DNA of 64,000 nucleotides from Planctomycetota bacterium (GCA_003669605.1 QWOP01000053.1:62001-126000); one strand, 5' to 3'; numbered from the stretch's first letter, positions 42,231-51,696 are shown. Notes: generated from the letters alone by a model not told the origin. A program made the numbers and translations.

Positions 42231-44317
42231 CGACGCTCCGCGAAGGGGTCTTTGAATTGGTGAGCCCCTACCAGCCGGCCGGCGACCAACCCGCTGCCAT
42301 CGACAGTTTGGTCCGTGGCATCTCCGAAGGAAGGGCATCCCAGGTGCTGATGGGTGTCACCGGTTCCGGGAAGACGTTCACGATGGCCAACTGCATCGCC
42401 CGCGTCGGCAGACCGACGCTCGTCCTTTCCCACAACAAGACCCTCGCGGCCCAACTCTACGCCGAGTTCCGCGACTTCTTCCCCCACAACGCGGTCCACT
42501 ACTTCGTCAGCTACTACGACTACTACCAGCCCGAGGCCTACATCCCCCAACGGGACATCTACATCGAGAAAGATGCCGCGATCAACAAAGAGATCGACCG
42601 GCTCCGTCTGGCAGCGACAAGCGCACTTGTCAGCCGCCAGGACGTGATCGTGGTCGCCAGCGTGTCGTGCATCTATGGCCTCGGCTCTCCCGACGACTAC
42701 CGGGCGATGGTCATCCGCCTGGCAACGGGCATGCATCTCACCCGCGAAAAACTCCTCGAACAATTGGTTTCCATCCACTACGAGCGCAGCGATCTGGCCC
42801 TGGAACGGGGCCGATTCCGCGTCCGCGGCGACACGGTCGATATCTGGCCTCCGTACGATGAACTCGCCTGCCGGATCGAATTCTGGGGCGACACCATCGA
42901 GTCGATCGCCGTCACCCATCCCACCAGCGGCGAGGTGGCGGCCCGCAAGGACGAGAGCTACTTCTACCCGGCCCGGCACTTTGTGATGCCCGAGGACCGG
43001 GTGCGGGCGGCCGTGGCGAATATCCGCCAGGAACTGGACGACCGGCTGGAGGAACTCAAATGCCAGGGAAAGTTGCTTGAGGCGCAGCGGCTCGCCGCCC
43101 GGACCCGCTTCGACTTGGAGATGCTCCTCGAGGCAGGGTTCTGCCCAGGGATCGAGAATTACTCTCGCCCTCTCTCCGGCCGCCCCGCGGGCAGCACCCC
43201 CGACACGCTGTTTAATTACTTCCCCGAGGATTTCCTGTTCTTCGTCGATGAATCACACGTCACTGTGCCGCAGGTCCGCGGGATGTACGCCGGCGACCGA
43301 AGCCGGAAAACGACGCTCGTCGACCACGGTTTCCGCCTTCCCAGCGCCATGGACAACCGGCCGCTGAAATTCGAGGAATGGGAAAAGAAACTCCACCGCA
43401 CAATCTACGTCTCGGCAACTCCCGGTGAATGGGAGTTGGCGCGCACCGGGGGTGAGGTCGTCGAACAGGTCATTCGGCCGACCGGCCTCCTCGATCCAGT
43501 GATTGAGGTCGTTCCCGCCCGCAACCAGGTGCTCCACCTCTCCACTGAAATCACCACCACTGTGGCGGCCGGCAACCGGGTGCTGGTCACGACGCTCACC
43601 AAGAAACTGGCCGAGGATCTCTCGGCCTATTTCCAACAGCGGAATGTTCGCTGCCGCTGGCTCCACAGCGAACTTGATGCCTTCGAGCGTGTGGATCTGC
43701 TCAAGCAACTCCGCCAAGGGAAGTTTGACGTCCTGGTGGGGGTCAACCTGCTCCGCGAGGGGCTCGATCTCCCCGAGGTGGCCCTGGTGGCGATCATGGA
43801 CGCCGACAAGGAGGGATTCCTCCGCAGCGAGACGTCGCTCATGCAGACCATCGGCCGCTCGGCCCGCAACGTGGACGCGCGCGTCATCCTCTACGCCGAT
43901 ACCATCACCGAATCGATGCGGCGGGCGATCGACGAGACCAAACGCCGCCGCGAACTCCAGCAGGCCTACAACACCGCCCACGGCATCACGCCGGAGACCG
44001 TCCGCAAGGAGATTCGCTCCGGGATCGAGGCGGAATCGAGTGCCCGCGCTAAGGCATTCGAGGCTGTGGGGCAGGGGGAGGAGGGGAGGCGAGAGGCGGC
44101 CGAACTCCTCGAGCAACTCGAGTCCGACATGATGGAGGCCGCAGCCGAACTCGACTTCGAGCGGGCGGCGGCGATCCGCGACCGGATCGCCGGGATGCGC
44201 AGCGGCTCCCCGCGCTCCAAAGCCTCATCCGCCAGGCGTGGCTCCTCTTCCGGAGGGGGCCAGGGCAGGGGGGGGAGCACAGCCAGCAGCGGACGGATCC
44301 CACGTCCCAAACGCTGA
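42227..44317 (+). CDS. uvrB: Excinuclease ABC subunit B
   Basis: 696 residues; damage-verification helicase of nucleotide excision repair. Walker A GVTGSGKTF at about 44-52, beta-hairpin region YYDYYQPEAYIP, DESHVTVPQ, helicase motifs VLVTTLTKKLAE and VGVNLLREGLDLPEVALVAIMD, QTIGRSARN, and a C-terminal UVR domain (about 625-660) for UvrA/UvrC contact, followed by a Ser/Gly/Arg-rich tail. GGAG eight bases before ATG 42227. Confidence 0.97.
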   Translation: MTTLREGVFELVSPYQPAGDQPAAIDSLVRGISEGRASQVLMGVTGSGKTFTMANCIARVGRPTLVLSHNKTLAAQLYAEFRDFFPHNAVHYFVSYYDYYQPEAYIPQRDIYIEKDAAINKEIDRLRLAATSALVSRQDVIVVASVSCIYGLGSPDDYRAMVIRLATGMHLTREKLLEQLVSIHYERSDLALERGRFRVRGDTVDIWPPYDELACRIEFWGDTIESIAVTHPTSGEVAARKDESYFYPARHFVMPEDRVRAAVANIRQELDDRLEELKCQGKLLEAQRLAARTRFDLEMLLEAGFCPGIENYSRPLSGRPAGSTPDTLFNYFPEDFLFFVDESHVTVPQVRGMYAGDRSRKTTLVDHGFRLPSAMDNRPLKFEEWEKKLHRTIYVSATPGEWELARTGGEVVEQVIRPTGLLDPVIEVVPARNQVLHLSTEITTTVAAGNRVLVTTLTKKLAEDLSAYFQQRNVRCRWLHSELDAFERVDLLKQLRQGKFDVLVGVNLLREGLDLPEVALVAIMDADKEGFLRSETSLMQTIGRSARNVDARVILYADTITESMRRAIDETKRRRELQQAYNTAHGITPETVRKEIRSGIEAESSARAKAFEAVGQGEEGRREAAELLEQLESDMMEAAAELDFERAAAIRDRIAGMRSGSPRSKASSARRGSSSGGGQGRGGSTASSGRIPRPKR

Positions 44318-44333
44318 CTCCGTCCGCGGCGAA

Positions 44334-44381
44334 CCGGGGCTGGCACCGTCTCCGCTGGCAGGCTGGGGAATTCAGCCCCGG
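44334..44381. terminator. Inverted repeat between convergent uvrB and phosphatase genes
   Basis: CCGGGGCTG (44334-44342) pairs with CAGCCCCGG (44373-44381), 9 base pairs enclosing 30 bases that contain smaller inverted segments. In the 92-base gap between two convergent stops, so usable by both transcripts; no U-tract. Confidence 0.45.
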
Positions 44382-44409
44382 GGGGTCCACAGTCGTGCCT
44401 CTGGCTGGC

Positions 44410-46149
44410 TCAGGCCAACGGCCGCCCGGGCCTCCGTGGCGATCCGGCCCGGATCGCCCCTCCGCCGCCGTGAGCCGGTCGGCCCACACAGAGCAGACAC
44501 ATGTCATCGCTCCGCGCCTGGCCGGCGGCATGCCGCTCGACGTCAGTAAGAATGCGGCGGCCGATCTCCTCCGCCGAGCCGGCCGGTTGGGCCACGAGTG
44601 CCTCGAGCCGATCCAGGCCGTAGATGTGGTCCTCGATGTCCATCGCCTCGCTGATGCCGTCGGTGAACAGAACGAGCGTTGTCCCCGGCGCAATATCGAT
44701 CTGCGAGGATCGAAAGCTGCCACCGGGATCCATGCCCAGCGGCAATCCTCCCTGCTCCGGTCCCACGCCCTGCACGCCCCCTTGGGCGTCCCGGACGTAG
44801 ACCGGGAGATGCCCGGCATTGACCAGCGTCGCCCGGTGCCTGCAGGGATCGATGACCACGACGACGAACGTCGCGAACCGTTCGTCCCAGCCGTTTTGAC
44901 AGAAACTCTCGTTGATCTTCGTGACTGCTGCCACCAGATCGGGTTCACTTGCCAGGCAATAGCGGACATCGGCGGCCAGCGTCGCCATCACCAGCGCGGC
45001 CGAGACCCCTTTGCCAGATACATCCGCCAGCACCACCGCCATCCGCCCCTCCGAAAGAGGCACGTAATTGAAGTAATCCCCCCCGACGTGCTGCGCCGAC
45101 TCGTAGAAATCGAACACCTCGTAGCCATCGATCTCCGGCGGCTTGGAGGGCAGGAGCCCCTGCTGGACGCGGTGGGCGATTTCCAGGTCGCGCTTGAGTT
45201 TCTCCTGAACGACGCGGGCATCATGGGCCAAAGCCTGTTCGACCGCCTGAGCCGCCGCCCCCGCGACGCCCGCCAGCACCTCAAGATCCCGCTGCCGAAA
45301 CCCCAGGCCGCTCTCCCTGGAATCGAGTTGCACGACACCGATCACCTCGCCGTCGGCCCTGCTGATCGGGACGCACATCACCGAGCGCATCGGGCCAGCC
45401 ATGATGCTCTGACTGGCGTCGAACCGCTCGTCCGCCATCAGGTCGTTGGAGAGGATGGCACGCCGCGAACGAGTCACGGCATCGAGCACCGATTGGCTGA
45501 GGCGAAGCGGCCCCTGTTCCTGGAGGGTGCGAAACTTCTTCTCCTTGAGCAGCAGGCGTCCGGAGCCAGGCTCACACAGGAGCACAAAGCCCCGCTCCGC
45601 CTGGGGGTAGATGTCAAACAGCCCGTCGAGCAACCTGGGAAGCACCTCTTTGAGCGACAGGGAATTGCCGATCGCCCGATTGATGCCAAACAGCGCCCGC
45701 AGTTGCGCCTCGGCGTGCCCCGCCAGGACGTCATCCGCCGATGGACTGGGGAGTTCCATCTGCGAGACGATCAGCGAACTGCCGGCAGACGAGGCCACAA
45801 ACTCCTCGTCATTCTCCTGGTACGTCGTCTCGTCGCCGCCGCCGACAGCGGCCCTGGCATCAACGAACCGCATCCGCTGGCTCCCGACCACGATTTCATC
45901 GCCGTGAGCCAGCAGGCGGCGACCGGCGAGCCGGCGGCCATTGACGGTGGTGCCGTTCCGGCTGCGGAGGTCCTCGATCAGCAACCGCTCCCCCTCGCGC
46001 GTGATGGCGGCATGGTGCCGGCTCACGGAGGTATCCAGGATCGGCACCTCGCAGGATGGGTGTCGACCGAGCACGACCCGGGCGGTATTGATCGCGAACC
46101 GCTCCCCCTCGTGGGGACCGGACAGGCATTCGAAACTGAACGCCGACAT
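44410..46149 (-). CDS. FHA-GAF-PP2C (SpoIIE/RsbU-type) serine phosphatase
   Basis: 579 residues from ATG 46149 (AGGGAGGGG upstream). FHA domain (about 1-95) with GRHPSCEVPILDTSVSRHHA and RSRNGTTVNG for phosphothreonine binding; GAF-like domain (about 140-310); coiled segment; PP2C-type phosphatase (about 340-560) with metal-binding Asp in HVGGDYFNY and ADVSGKGVSAAL, DGISEAMD and QARSDDMCLLCV. Such phosphatases reset anti-sigma-factor antagonists in partner-switching networks; no RsbV/W partner is in the window. Input would be a phosphorylated protein (FHA) and a small ligand (GAF). Confidence 0.93.
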   Translation of the reverse strand: MSAFSFECLSGPHEGERFAINTARVVLGRHPSCEVPILDTSVSRHHAAITREGERLLIEDLRSRNGTTVNGRRLAGRRLLAHGDEIVVGSQRMRFVDARAAVGGGDETTYQENDEEFVASSAGSSLIVSQMELPSPSADDVLAGHAEAQLRALFGINRAIGNSLSLKEVLPRLLDGLFDIYPQAERGFVLLCEPGSGRLLLKEKKFRTLQEQGPLRLSQSVLDAVTRSRRAILSNDLMADERFDASQSIMAGPMRSVMCVPISRADGEVIGVVQLDSRESGLGFRQRDLEVLAGVAGAAAQAVEQALAHDARVVQEKLKRDLEIAHRVQQGLLPSKPPEIDGYEVFDFYESAQHVGGDYFNYVPLSEGRMAVVLADVSGKGVSAALVMATLAADVRYCLASEPDLVAAVTKINESFCQNGWDERFATFVVVVIDPCRHRATLVNAGHLPVYVRDAQGGVQGVGPEQGGLPLGMDPGGSFRSSQIDIAPGTTLVLFTDGISEAMDIEDHIYGLDRLEALVAQPAGSAEEIGRRILTDVERHAAGQARSDDMCLLCVGRPAHGGGGAIRAGSPRRPGRPLA

Positions 46150-46483
46150 GGAGCCCCTCCCTTGCGTTGTGTTCTTCCGCCCCCTCATTCTCTCAATCCC
46201 TGCCGGCGAAAGCCGGCCGGCATCGTGGTGGCAGGCCAGCGGGCCCTCAGGTAGCGCCGAAGCCCGCTTTCCGCGGTCGGTGAAGGCACCGGGCGAGCGC
46301 GATTGCCTCGGCAGGATTCCGTCGGTACGCTCTTCGGGAGCGTTCCAGCCACTGTGCAACACTATATGGCGTTGTGAAGCAGCCGTGGCAAGAAGCGTTT
46401 CCCCGTCACCGGGGACCCGTCCGCATCTCCGGCTGGTGCCGGGCCCTCCACGGCCTGGTGTCGGTCCCGGATCGGCATCGATT
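46150..46483. other. 334-base intergenic region
   Basis: Between the phosphatase start (minus) and tRNA-Gln (plus). Contains GCCGGC-GAAA-GCCGGC (46202-46217), a 6-base-pair stem with a GNRA tetraloop close to the phosphatase start; otherwise nothing recognisable. Confidence 0.5.
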
Positions 46484-46554
46484 TGGGGAATGGTGTAACG
46501 GTAGCACGACTGGCTCTGAACCAGTTAGTCTAGGTTCGAATCCTAGTTCCCCAG
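46484..46554 (+). tRNA. tRNA-Gln (anticodon CTG)
   Basis: Acceptor TGGGGAA/TTCCCCA, D-arm with AACGGTA, anticodon stem ACTGG/CCAGT with loop CTCTGAA, T-arm CTAGG-TTCGAAT-CCTAG, discriminator G. 71 bases, CCA not encoded. Immediately upstream of the cyclase gene region. Confidence 0.95.
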
Positions 46555-46663
46555 TTTGTATCTCCAACGGCTCTTCGGCGCCGGCCTGTGGCCCCTCTCA
46601 CTGGCACTCGGCCAACGGAGTGCCAAGCCCCTTGGCCGATCCGCGCCCCCGGCTGGCCCTCGC

Positions 46664-47860
46664 ATGGATCCATCCCCTTCCGATCCACTCTCTGCCACTC
46701 CCACGGCCACGCGCTCTGGCGGTGTTTCGGGGGGTGTTTCCTGGTCCGCCACGCCGTCGCCACGCGGCTTCACCCTCCCGGCCGTCTCCGAACGGCACCG
46801 GGTGATGCTCATCGATGACCAGAAGTTGATCGGCACCGCTGTACAGAAGATGCTCGCCGATCAGGACGACATCGACTTCCGCTTCTGCCAGAAGCCCGAC
46901 GAGGCGGAGGCGATTGCCGCTGCCTTTCGGCCCACGGTCATCCTCCAGGATCTGGTGATGCCAGGCGTCGACGGTCTCGACATGGTGCGGAACTTCCGCA
47001 CCATCGATGGCACGCGACAGGTGCCGATCATCGTCCTTTCGGCACAGGAGGAGGCGGTCGTCAAGGCCCAGCTGTTCGAGGCTGGGGCGAACGACTACCT
47101 CGTCAAACTCCCAGACCGCATCGAACTGATCGCCCGGATCCGGGTCCACTCCGATGCCTTTCGGCGGTTGCTCGAGCGGAATGCGGCCTTCGCCGCTCTG
47201 GAGCAGTCGCTGGCCGACCTGAAACGGGAGCAGGAGAAATCAGAACGCCTCCTTCTCAACATCCTTCCTGCCAAGATCGTGGAGAAACTCAAGGACGGGC
47301 AGGGGACAATCGCCGAGAGTTTCGCCTCGGCATCTGTCCTGTTTGCCGACCTCTGCGGCTTCACCGAATTCTCCCAAACCGTCGATCCGCAGAACCTCGT
47401 CAGCATGCTCGACGAGATCTTCTCCACCTTCGACCACCTCGCCGCCGCGCACGGCATCGAAAAGATCAAGACCATCGGCGATGCCTACATGGCCGTGGCC
47501 GGCCTGCCGGTGCCCCGCGACGACCACGCCGAGGCGATGGCCGCAATGGCACTGGGAATGCTTGAGGGCTTCCGCGGCGTGATGAAGGGACGCGGACTGT
47601 CGATGCAGGTGCGGATCGGCATCCACTCCGGCCCCGTCGTCGCCGGGGTCATCGGCCGGCACAAATTCATCTACGACCTCTGGGGCGACACGGTCAACAT
47701 GGCCAGCCGGATGGAATCGCACGGCGAACCCTCCCGGGTCCATATCTCCCAGGCCACACGGGATTTGCTCCAAGGAAAATTCCGCTTCGCCGATCGGGGG
47801 CCGATCCAGGTGAAGGGGAAAGGAATGATGCACACCTCGTTTTTGCTGGGGCGTGAGTGA
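46664..47860 (+). CDS. Response-regulator-coupled class III adenylyl cyclase
   Basis: 398 residues. Receiver domain (about 46-165) with phospho-acceptor Asp96 (ILQDLVMPG), a coiled-coil linker (about 175-205, QSLADLKREQEKSERLLLNI), then a class III cyclase domain (about 220-395). Metal ligands in LFADLCGFTEF and TIGDAYM; purine-specifying residues are Lys (EKIKTIGD) and Asp (YDLWGDTVN), the pattern of adenylyl, not guanylyl, cyclases; the transition-state Asn and Arg are in NMASRM. So it should make cAMP under phosphorylation control. Start uncertain: ATG 46664 lacks a clear binding site and the first 45 residues are low complexity; ATG 46805 region is an alternative. No kinase gene adjacent. 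Confidence 0.88.
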   Translation: MDPSPSDPLSATPTATRSGGVSGGVSWSATPSPRGFTLPAVSERHRVMLIDDQKLIGTAVQKMLADQDDIDFRFCQKPDEAEAIAAAFRPTVILQDLVMPGVDGLDMVRNFRTIDGTRQVPIIVLSAQEEAVVKAQLFEAGANDYLVKLPDRIELIARIRVHSDAFRRLLERNAAFAALEQSLADLKREQEKSERLLLNILPAKIVEKLKDGQGTIAESFASASVLFADLCGFTEFSQTVDPQNLVSMLDEIFSTFDHLAAAHGIEKIKTIGDAYMAVAGLPVPRDDHAEAMAAMALGMLEGFRGVMKGRGLSMQVRIGIHSGPVVAGVIGRHKFIYDLWGDTVNMASRMESHGEPSRVHISQATRDLLQGKFRFADRGPIQVKGKGMMHTSFLLGRE

Positions 47861-47878
47861 TCTCCAGCGGCCGTGGCA

Positions 47879-49087
47879 TCAATGCCAACGCCGCAGCCAC
47901 CCCCGCTTCCAGAAGAACCACAGCATCGCCGCCGTCGTGGCAACCATCATTGCCATTGCCACCGGCGCCCCGTAGCGGAAGCGGAGCAGCGGCATGTTCC
48001 AGGGGGATTCGGTGTCGAAGTTCATCCCGTAATAGCCGGTGATGAATGTCAGCGGCATGAACACCGTGGCGATCACGGTCAGCACCTTCATCACATCGTT
48101 CATGCGATTGTTGATGCTCGCCAGGTAGATGTCTCGCAGGTCGCTGCCGATCTCGCGGTAATTCTCCATCAGGTCGAGCAGTTCCATGGTGTGGTCGTAG
48201 CAATCGCGGAAGTGCGCCCGGGCGTGGTCCCGGACAAGCGGCGTCTGCTCGCGACCGAGGGCGTGGAGCAGATCGCGCGTCGGCCACAGCGCCCTGCGGA
48301 GCGTCATCAGGTCGTTGCGAACATCGTGAATTCCCACCAACGACTGCCGCGATGGGCGGTAGAGCGCTTCCTCCTCGAGATCTTCGAGGCGGTCGCCGAA
48401 CTGTTCGAGCACGGGAAAGTAGCCGTCGATCACCACATCGAGCAACAGTGCCGCCAAGGCGTCGGCCCCCTCGTGTCCGATCCGCGTCCGTCCGTGGCGG
48501 ATCCTCTGGCGGACGTTAGCAAACGGATCCACCGCCAATCGCTCTCGGAAAGTGATCACGTAGCGGTCACCGAGAAAGATGCAGACCGGATCGGTGACGA
48601 CCTGCTCCCCATCAATCCGCACCGTGCGGGCGGCGATGAGCACCTGATGGCCGAAGAATTCGACCTTGGGGCGCTCATCCGGAGTGACAGCGTCCTCGAG
48701 TGCCAACTCCCCAATCTGAAACACGTCGCCGATCAACCGGGTGGTCTCGCTGTCGTCGAGCCCCTCAACATCGATCCAGAGCACCGGCCACGTCTCGCGG
48801 GCCACCGTCAACTCCTCCGCACGGAGAACTGTCGATTCGGCACTCGATTCCGGATCGCATCCCAGCAGTCGCAGCGTGGCAGGAGGCGCGTGGCCGGCTG
48901 CATGGTCCCCCAGCGGTGCACCAGATGGGGGCACGATGGCGGCACGGCGATGACGGCGGCGACGGCGATTCTTGCGCGGGGCCACAGGGTGGGCTCCTTG
49001 GGCGGGCGTGAGGCATTCAGGCCGGGCCGACTTGCTGCCAGCCGCCGGCAGGGGAGAAGTCTGGCAGCCCCGCCCGGGGATAGTCAT
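47879..49087 (-). CDS. corA: CorA-family magnesium/divalent-cation transporter
   Basis: 402 residues from ATG 49087 (GGAAGGGAGAG upstream). Cytoplasmic N-terminal domain, long stalk helices and two C-terminal membrane helices; the selectivity signature YGMNF (about 355) ends the first helix (FMPLTFITGYYGMNF) and the second ends WKRGWLRRWH. A basic Arg-rich stretch (RKNRRRRRHRR) near residue 40 is unusual. Convergent with the cyclase gene, 18 bases between stops. Confidence 0.94.
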   Translation of the reverse strand: MTIPGRGCQTSPLPAAGSKSARPECLTPAQGAHPVAPRKNRRRRRHRRAAIVPPSGAPLGDHAAGHAPPATLRLLGCDPESSAESTVLRAEELTVARETWPVLWIDVEGLDDSETTRLIGDVFQIGELALEDAVTPDERPKVEFFGHQVLIAARTVRIDGEQVVTDPVCIFLGDRYVITFRERLAVDPFANVRQRIRHGRTRIGHEGADALAALLLDVVIDGYFPVLEQFGDRLEDLEEEALYRPSRQSLVGIHDVRNDLMTLRRALWPTRDLLHALGREQTPLVRDHARAHFRDCYDHTMELLDLMENYREIGSDLRDIYLASINNRMNDVMKVLTVIATVFMPLTFITGYYGMNFDTESPWNMPLLRFRYGAPVAMAMMVATTAAMLWFFWKRGWLRRWH

Positions 49088-49159
49088 ACTCTCCCTTCCA
49101 CCTCGAGAACCATTGCCGGGCCCTGAGTCAGGCTCGAGGATTCGGCCAGCGGTGGATGC

Positions 49160-49567
49160 ATGGCCGGCAAACCGAGCGAGGTTCGCGTGCCGACTCCCCG
49201 TGACGAAGATCCTTTGCAGACCGCCAGCACATCGCTCCATGGAGAAGCGTCGCCTCCCGATTCGCCGCTGGGAGAGGCGATGCAATGGGTGTCGCGAATC
49301 TTCACCATCGGCCTGATGATGTTCCTGCCCGGAGTGGCCGGCCAGTGGCTCGACGAACGAATCGGGGTGGCATTTCTCGGTCCCATCGGTTGGATCCTAG
49401 GATTTGCCGGAAGCTTGCTGGCCCTCATCCGCCTGGGAAACGAAGCGCCGCCGAGAAAAGCCCCCCGGCGACTCGTTTCATCCATCGATTCCCCTCACCG
49501 GCCCCAACGCCCCCCGTGGCATTCCCAAGCCCCGATTCCCCCACCTGACCGATCCCAACGACCGTGA
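49160..49567 (+). CDS. atpZ: AtpZ/AtpI-like F0F1 ATPase-associated protein
   Basis: 135 residues with two membrane helices (about 45-60 and 70-92) in the family pattern GQWLDERIGVAFLGPIGWIL, then a Pro-rich tail. AtpZ/AtpI proteins assist assembly of the c-ring and possibly magnesium supply. First gene of the ATP synthase operon; its stop overlaps the GTG start of the next gene (GTGA). Confidence 0.78.
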   Translation: MAGKPSEVRVPTPRDEDPLQTASTSLHGEASPPDSPLGEAMQWVSRIFTIGLMMFLPGVAGQWLDERIGVAFLGPIGWILGFAGSLLALIRLGNEAPPRKAPRRLVSSIDSPHRPQRPPWHSQAPIPPPDRSQRP

Positions 49568-50058
49568 CAGCCTCCTCGTTCAACCAGCAAGCGATTCCCT
49601 CGACCCCTGGTCCCACCCCTCCGTCCCAGGGCGTCAGGACGCTCCTGGGGGGAGCGATCCTCGTCGCTGTCCTCGCCATTCTCGTGGTGTCGTCGCTGGC
49701 TTTTTCCCCTGAAAAAAAGGACTGGGAGCCAACTGTGGCGATCGTCGCAGCAGTCTGCGGGACATCGTCGCTGGGCGGATGGCTGGTAACCAGACTTGGC
49801 GCTTCCTACCCCGCTCTGGCAGTCTCTGGCTCCCTTGGCGGAATGGCTTTGAGGCTCCTGATGCCGTTACTGCTGTTGGGCTGGCTGAGCGTCGATCCGC
49901 CTACGTCCCCAGAGGCACAGCGGCTCCGCGAAGCAGGCGCCAGGGGCCTTTTGGTCGTTTTTTACCTCACCCTACTTGCCACCGACATCGTTTTGCACAT
50001 TATGTGGGGGCCGAAAGGCCCCGGTCGGCCCCTCCGCCGCCATCCGCCGTCCCCCTGA
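49564..50058 (+). CDS. Unknown four-helix membrane protein in ATP synthase operon
   Basis: 164 residues from GTG 49564, which overlaps the preceding stop. Four membrane segments (about 25-45, 55-78, 82-105, 125-145) and a soluble Ser/Pro-rich N-terminus. In position and topology it corresponds to AtpI of other operons, but the sequence is not clearly AtpI; it may be the diverged AtpI partner while the gene before is AtpZ. 20 bases before atpB. Confidence 0.7.
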   Translation: MTASSFNQQAIPSTPGPTPPSQGVRTLLGGAILVAVLAILVVSSLAFSPEKKDWEPTVAIVAAVCGTSSLGGWLVTRLGASYPALAVSGSLGGMALRLLMPLLLLGWLSVDPPTSPEAQRLREAGARGLLVVFYLTLLATDIVLHIMWGPKGPGRPLRRHPPSP

Positions 50059-50078
50059 CCCCAGCCCGAGAACTCCGC

Positions 50079-51059
50079 ATGTCGGCAAACCCGATCTACC
50101 ACCTCAAGGATTCCTACTTCTTCGAGGTCCCCAAGGCGCTCTGGCGGCACAACTGGAAGTCGATCCAGGACGTTCCAGAGTTCCTCGTCGCAGGCCATCC
50201 GGAGATCACCGACGTCGCCACGTTTAACGAGGCGATGGACGGAAAGATCCTCATTCCCCAGTTCTTCGGCGAGCTTGAAAGTCTGTACGCGATAAAGTCC
50301 GGCGGCTTCGGGATCTCCAAGTACATGCTGCTGGAACTGCTCCTGGCAGGCATCCTCCTGTGGCTGTTCACCTGGCTGGCGAAGCGGATCGCCTCGGGAG
50401 CCCCAGCCAAGGGGAAACTCGCCAACCTGCTGGAGATCATGCTGCTTTTCGTCCGCGATCAGATCGCCCGCCCGGCCATCGACGACAAGCACGCCCACGC
50501 CGACGACCATGGGCATGTGCACCACGCCTCTGATGCGTTCGTGCCGCTGCTCTGGACGCTGTTCTTTTTCATTCTCGGCTGCAATCTTCTGGGAATGGTC
50601 CCATGGGCTGGGTCCCCCACGGCATCGTTCTCGGTGACGCTGGCACTTGCTGCAGCGACGTTCCTGGGTGGCTTCATCGGGGGAACAAAGCAATTTGGTC
50701 TCGTCGGCTACTTCAAGAATCTTGTGCCGCCGATCGACATGCCCGTCTACCTGTTTCCCCTGAAAGTCGCCATCGTCGGCGGCCTGTTCTGCATCGAGCT
50801 CCTCGGCCTTGCGATCAAGCACCTTGTTCTGGCAGTACGACTGCTGGCCAACATGGTCGCCGGCCACTTGGTGCTCCTGGGAATCCTGGCACTGATCCCG
50901 GCGGCGGCCGCTTCAGGATGGTGGGGGACGGTGACGGGAATCAGCGTCGTCAGTGCAACGCTGTTCAGCGTTCTGGAGCTGTTCGTCGCCTTCCTCCAAG
51001 CCTATGTTTTCACCTTCCTTTCGGCCCTGTTCATCGGTGCCTCGGTCCATCACCACTAA
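50079..51059 (+). CDS. atpB: ATP synthase F0 subunit a
   Basis: 326 residues from ATG 50079. Proton half-channel subunit with the essential Arg in AVRLLANMVAGHL (about residue 254) and the final helix pair ELFVAFLQAYVFTFLSALF. The segment at about 135-150 between the first helices is His/Asp-rich (DDKHAHADDHGHVHHAS), and the protein ends in HHH; neither is usual. Followed by a 325-base gap before atpE. Confidence 0.95.
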   Translation: MSANPIYHLKDSYFFEVPKALWRHNWKSIQDVPEFLVAGHPEITDVATFNEAMDGKILIPQFFGELESLYAIKSGGFGISKYMLLELLLAGILLWLFTWLAKRIASGAPAKGKLANLLEIMLLFVRDQIARPAIDDKHAHADDHGHVHHASDAFVPLLWTLFFFILGCNLLGMVPWAGSPTASFSVTLALAAATFLGGFIGGTKQFGLVGYFKNLVPPIDMPVYLFPLKVAIVGGLFCIELLGLAIKHLVLAVRLLANMVAGHLVLLGILALIPAAAASGWWGTVTGISVVSATLFSVLELFVAFLQAYVFTFLSALFIGASVHHH

Positions 51060-51384
51060 TTCACAGAAGTCGGCCAGCACCAGTCGAGGTAGTCCTGCCC
51101 CGCGAATGAAGAGTCACTCGAATCAACGGCTGTGGATGACTGGCCTTCAATTTTGAAAGAATTTGCTTAGAACACCGGGATAGTTTCAGCGGACGGGTTG
51201 CAACCCCCATTGAAGCCAACCATCATCCATTTCTTGATTGCAACCATTCCCTCTCAATCGCCTCACCGGCAATCGCCCCCCGCCGACACCACCGCGGGGC
51301 AAAACCATATTCTCCGTCTTTCGTTTCCGTTTTCCTCCGTTTGGGGCCTCGCCCCGATCCCTCGTTTTCAAGGAGCCTGAACCA
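51060..51384. other. 325-base gap between atpB and atpE
   Basis: No gene. Contains a perfect 12-base palindrome GGGTTGCAACCC at 51195-51206 and then a long pyrimidine-rich leader; may hold an internal promoter or processing site for atpE, whose product is needed in about ten copies per complex. Confidence 0.5.
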
Positions 51385-51696
51385 GTGATCCGTTCGATCC
51401 TTTCGTTCCGTACGCTGTCCATCATCGCCGCCGTCTCCCTGACCATCTTTGCCAGCAACTTTGCTGCCGCCCAGGACTCAGGCCGGAGCCTGATCGAGTT
51501 CAGCTCCCCGTTCGGTGTCGGCCTGGTCGTCATCGGTGCCGCCTACGGCATCAGCAAGCTCGCTGCCGCGGCCTACGAGAGCATGGCCCGCCAGCCCGAG
51601 GTGGCGGCCAATATCCAGCTGGCGATGATCATCGCGGCGGCCCTCATCGAAGGCTTCACGTTCTACGCCTTGTTCCTCTGCACTCCGAAGGCTTGA
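51385..51696 (+). CDS. atpE: ATP synthase F0 subunit c
   Basis: 103 residues from GTG 51385 (AAGGAG nine bases upstream). Longer than usual because of an N-terminal signal-like helix (about 1-29, ending NFAAAQ), seen in planctomycetes and some others, followed by the two c-subunit helices. Loop motif ARQPE at 69-73 and ion-binding Glu89 in ALIEGFTF; the residue after Glu is Gly and no Na-type Gln/Thr/Ser set is apparent, suggesting protons as the coupling ion. Confidence 0.95.
   Translation: MIRSILSFRTLSIIAAVSLTIFASNFAAAQDSGRSLIEFSSPFGVGLVVIGAAYGISKLAAAAYESMARQPEVAANIQLAMIIAAALIEGFTFYALFLCTPKA

Noticed and set aside
49698-49725. Third copy of the palindromic element (CTTTTTCCCCTGAAAAAAAGG)
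   Set aside because: Only partial resemblance, inside a coding gene, and without the GTGGAAAAAG arm.
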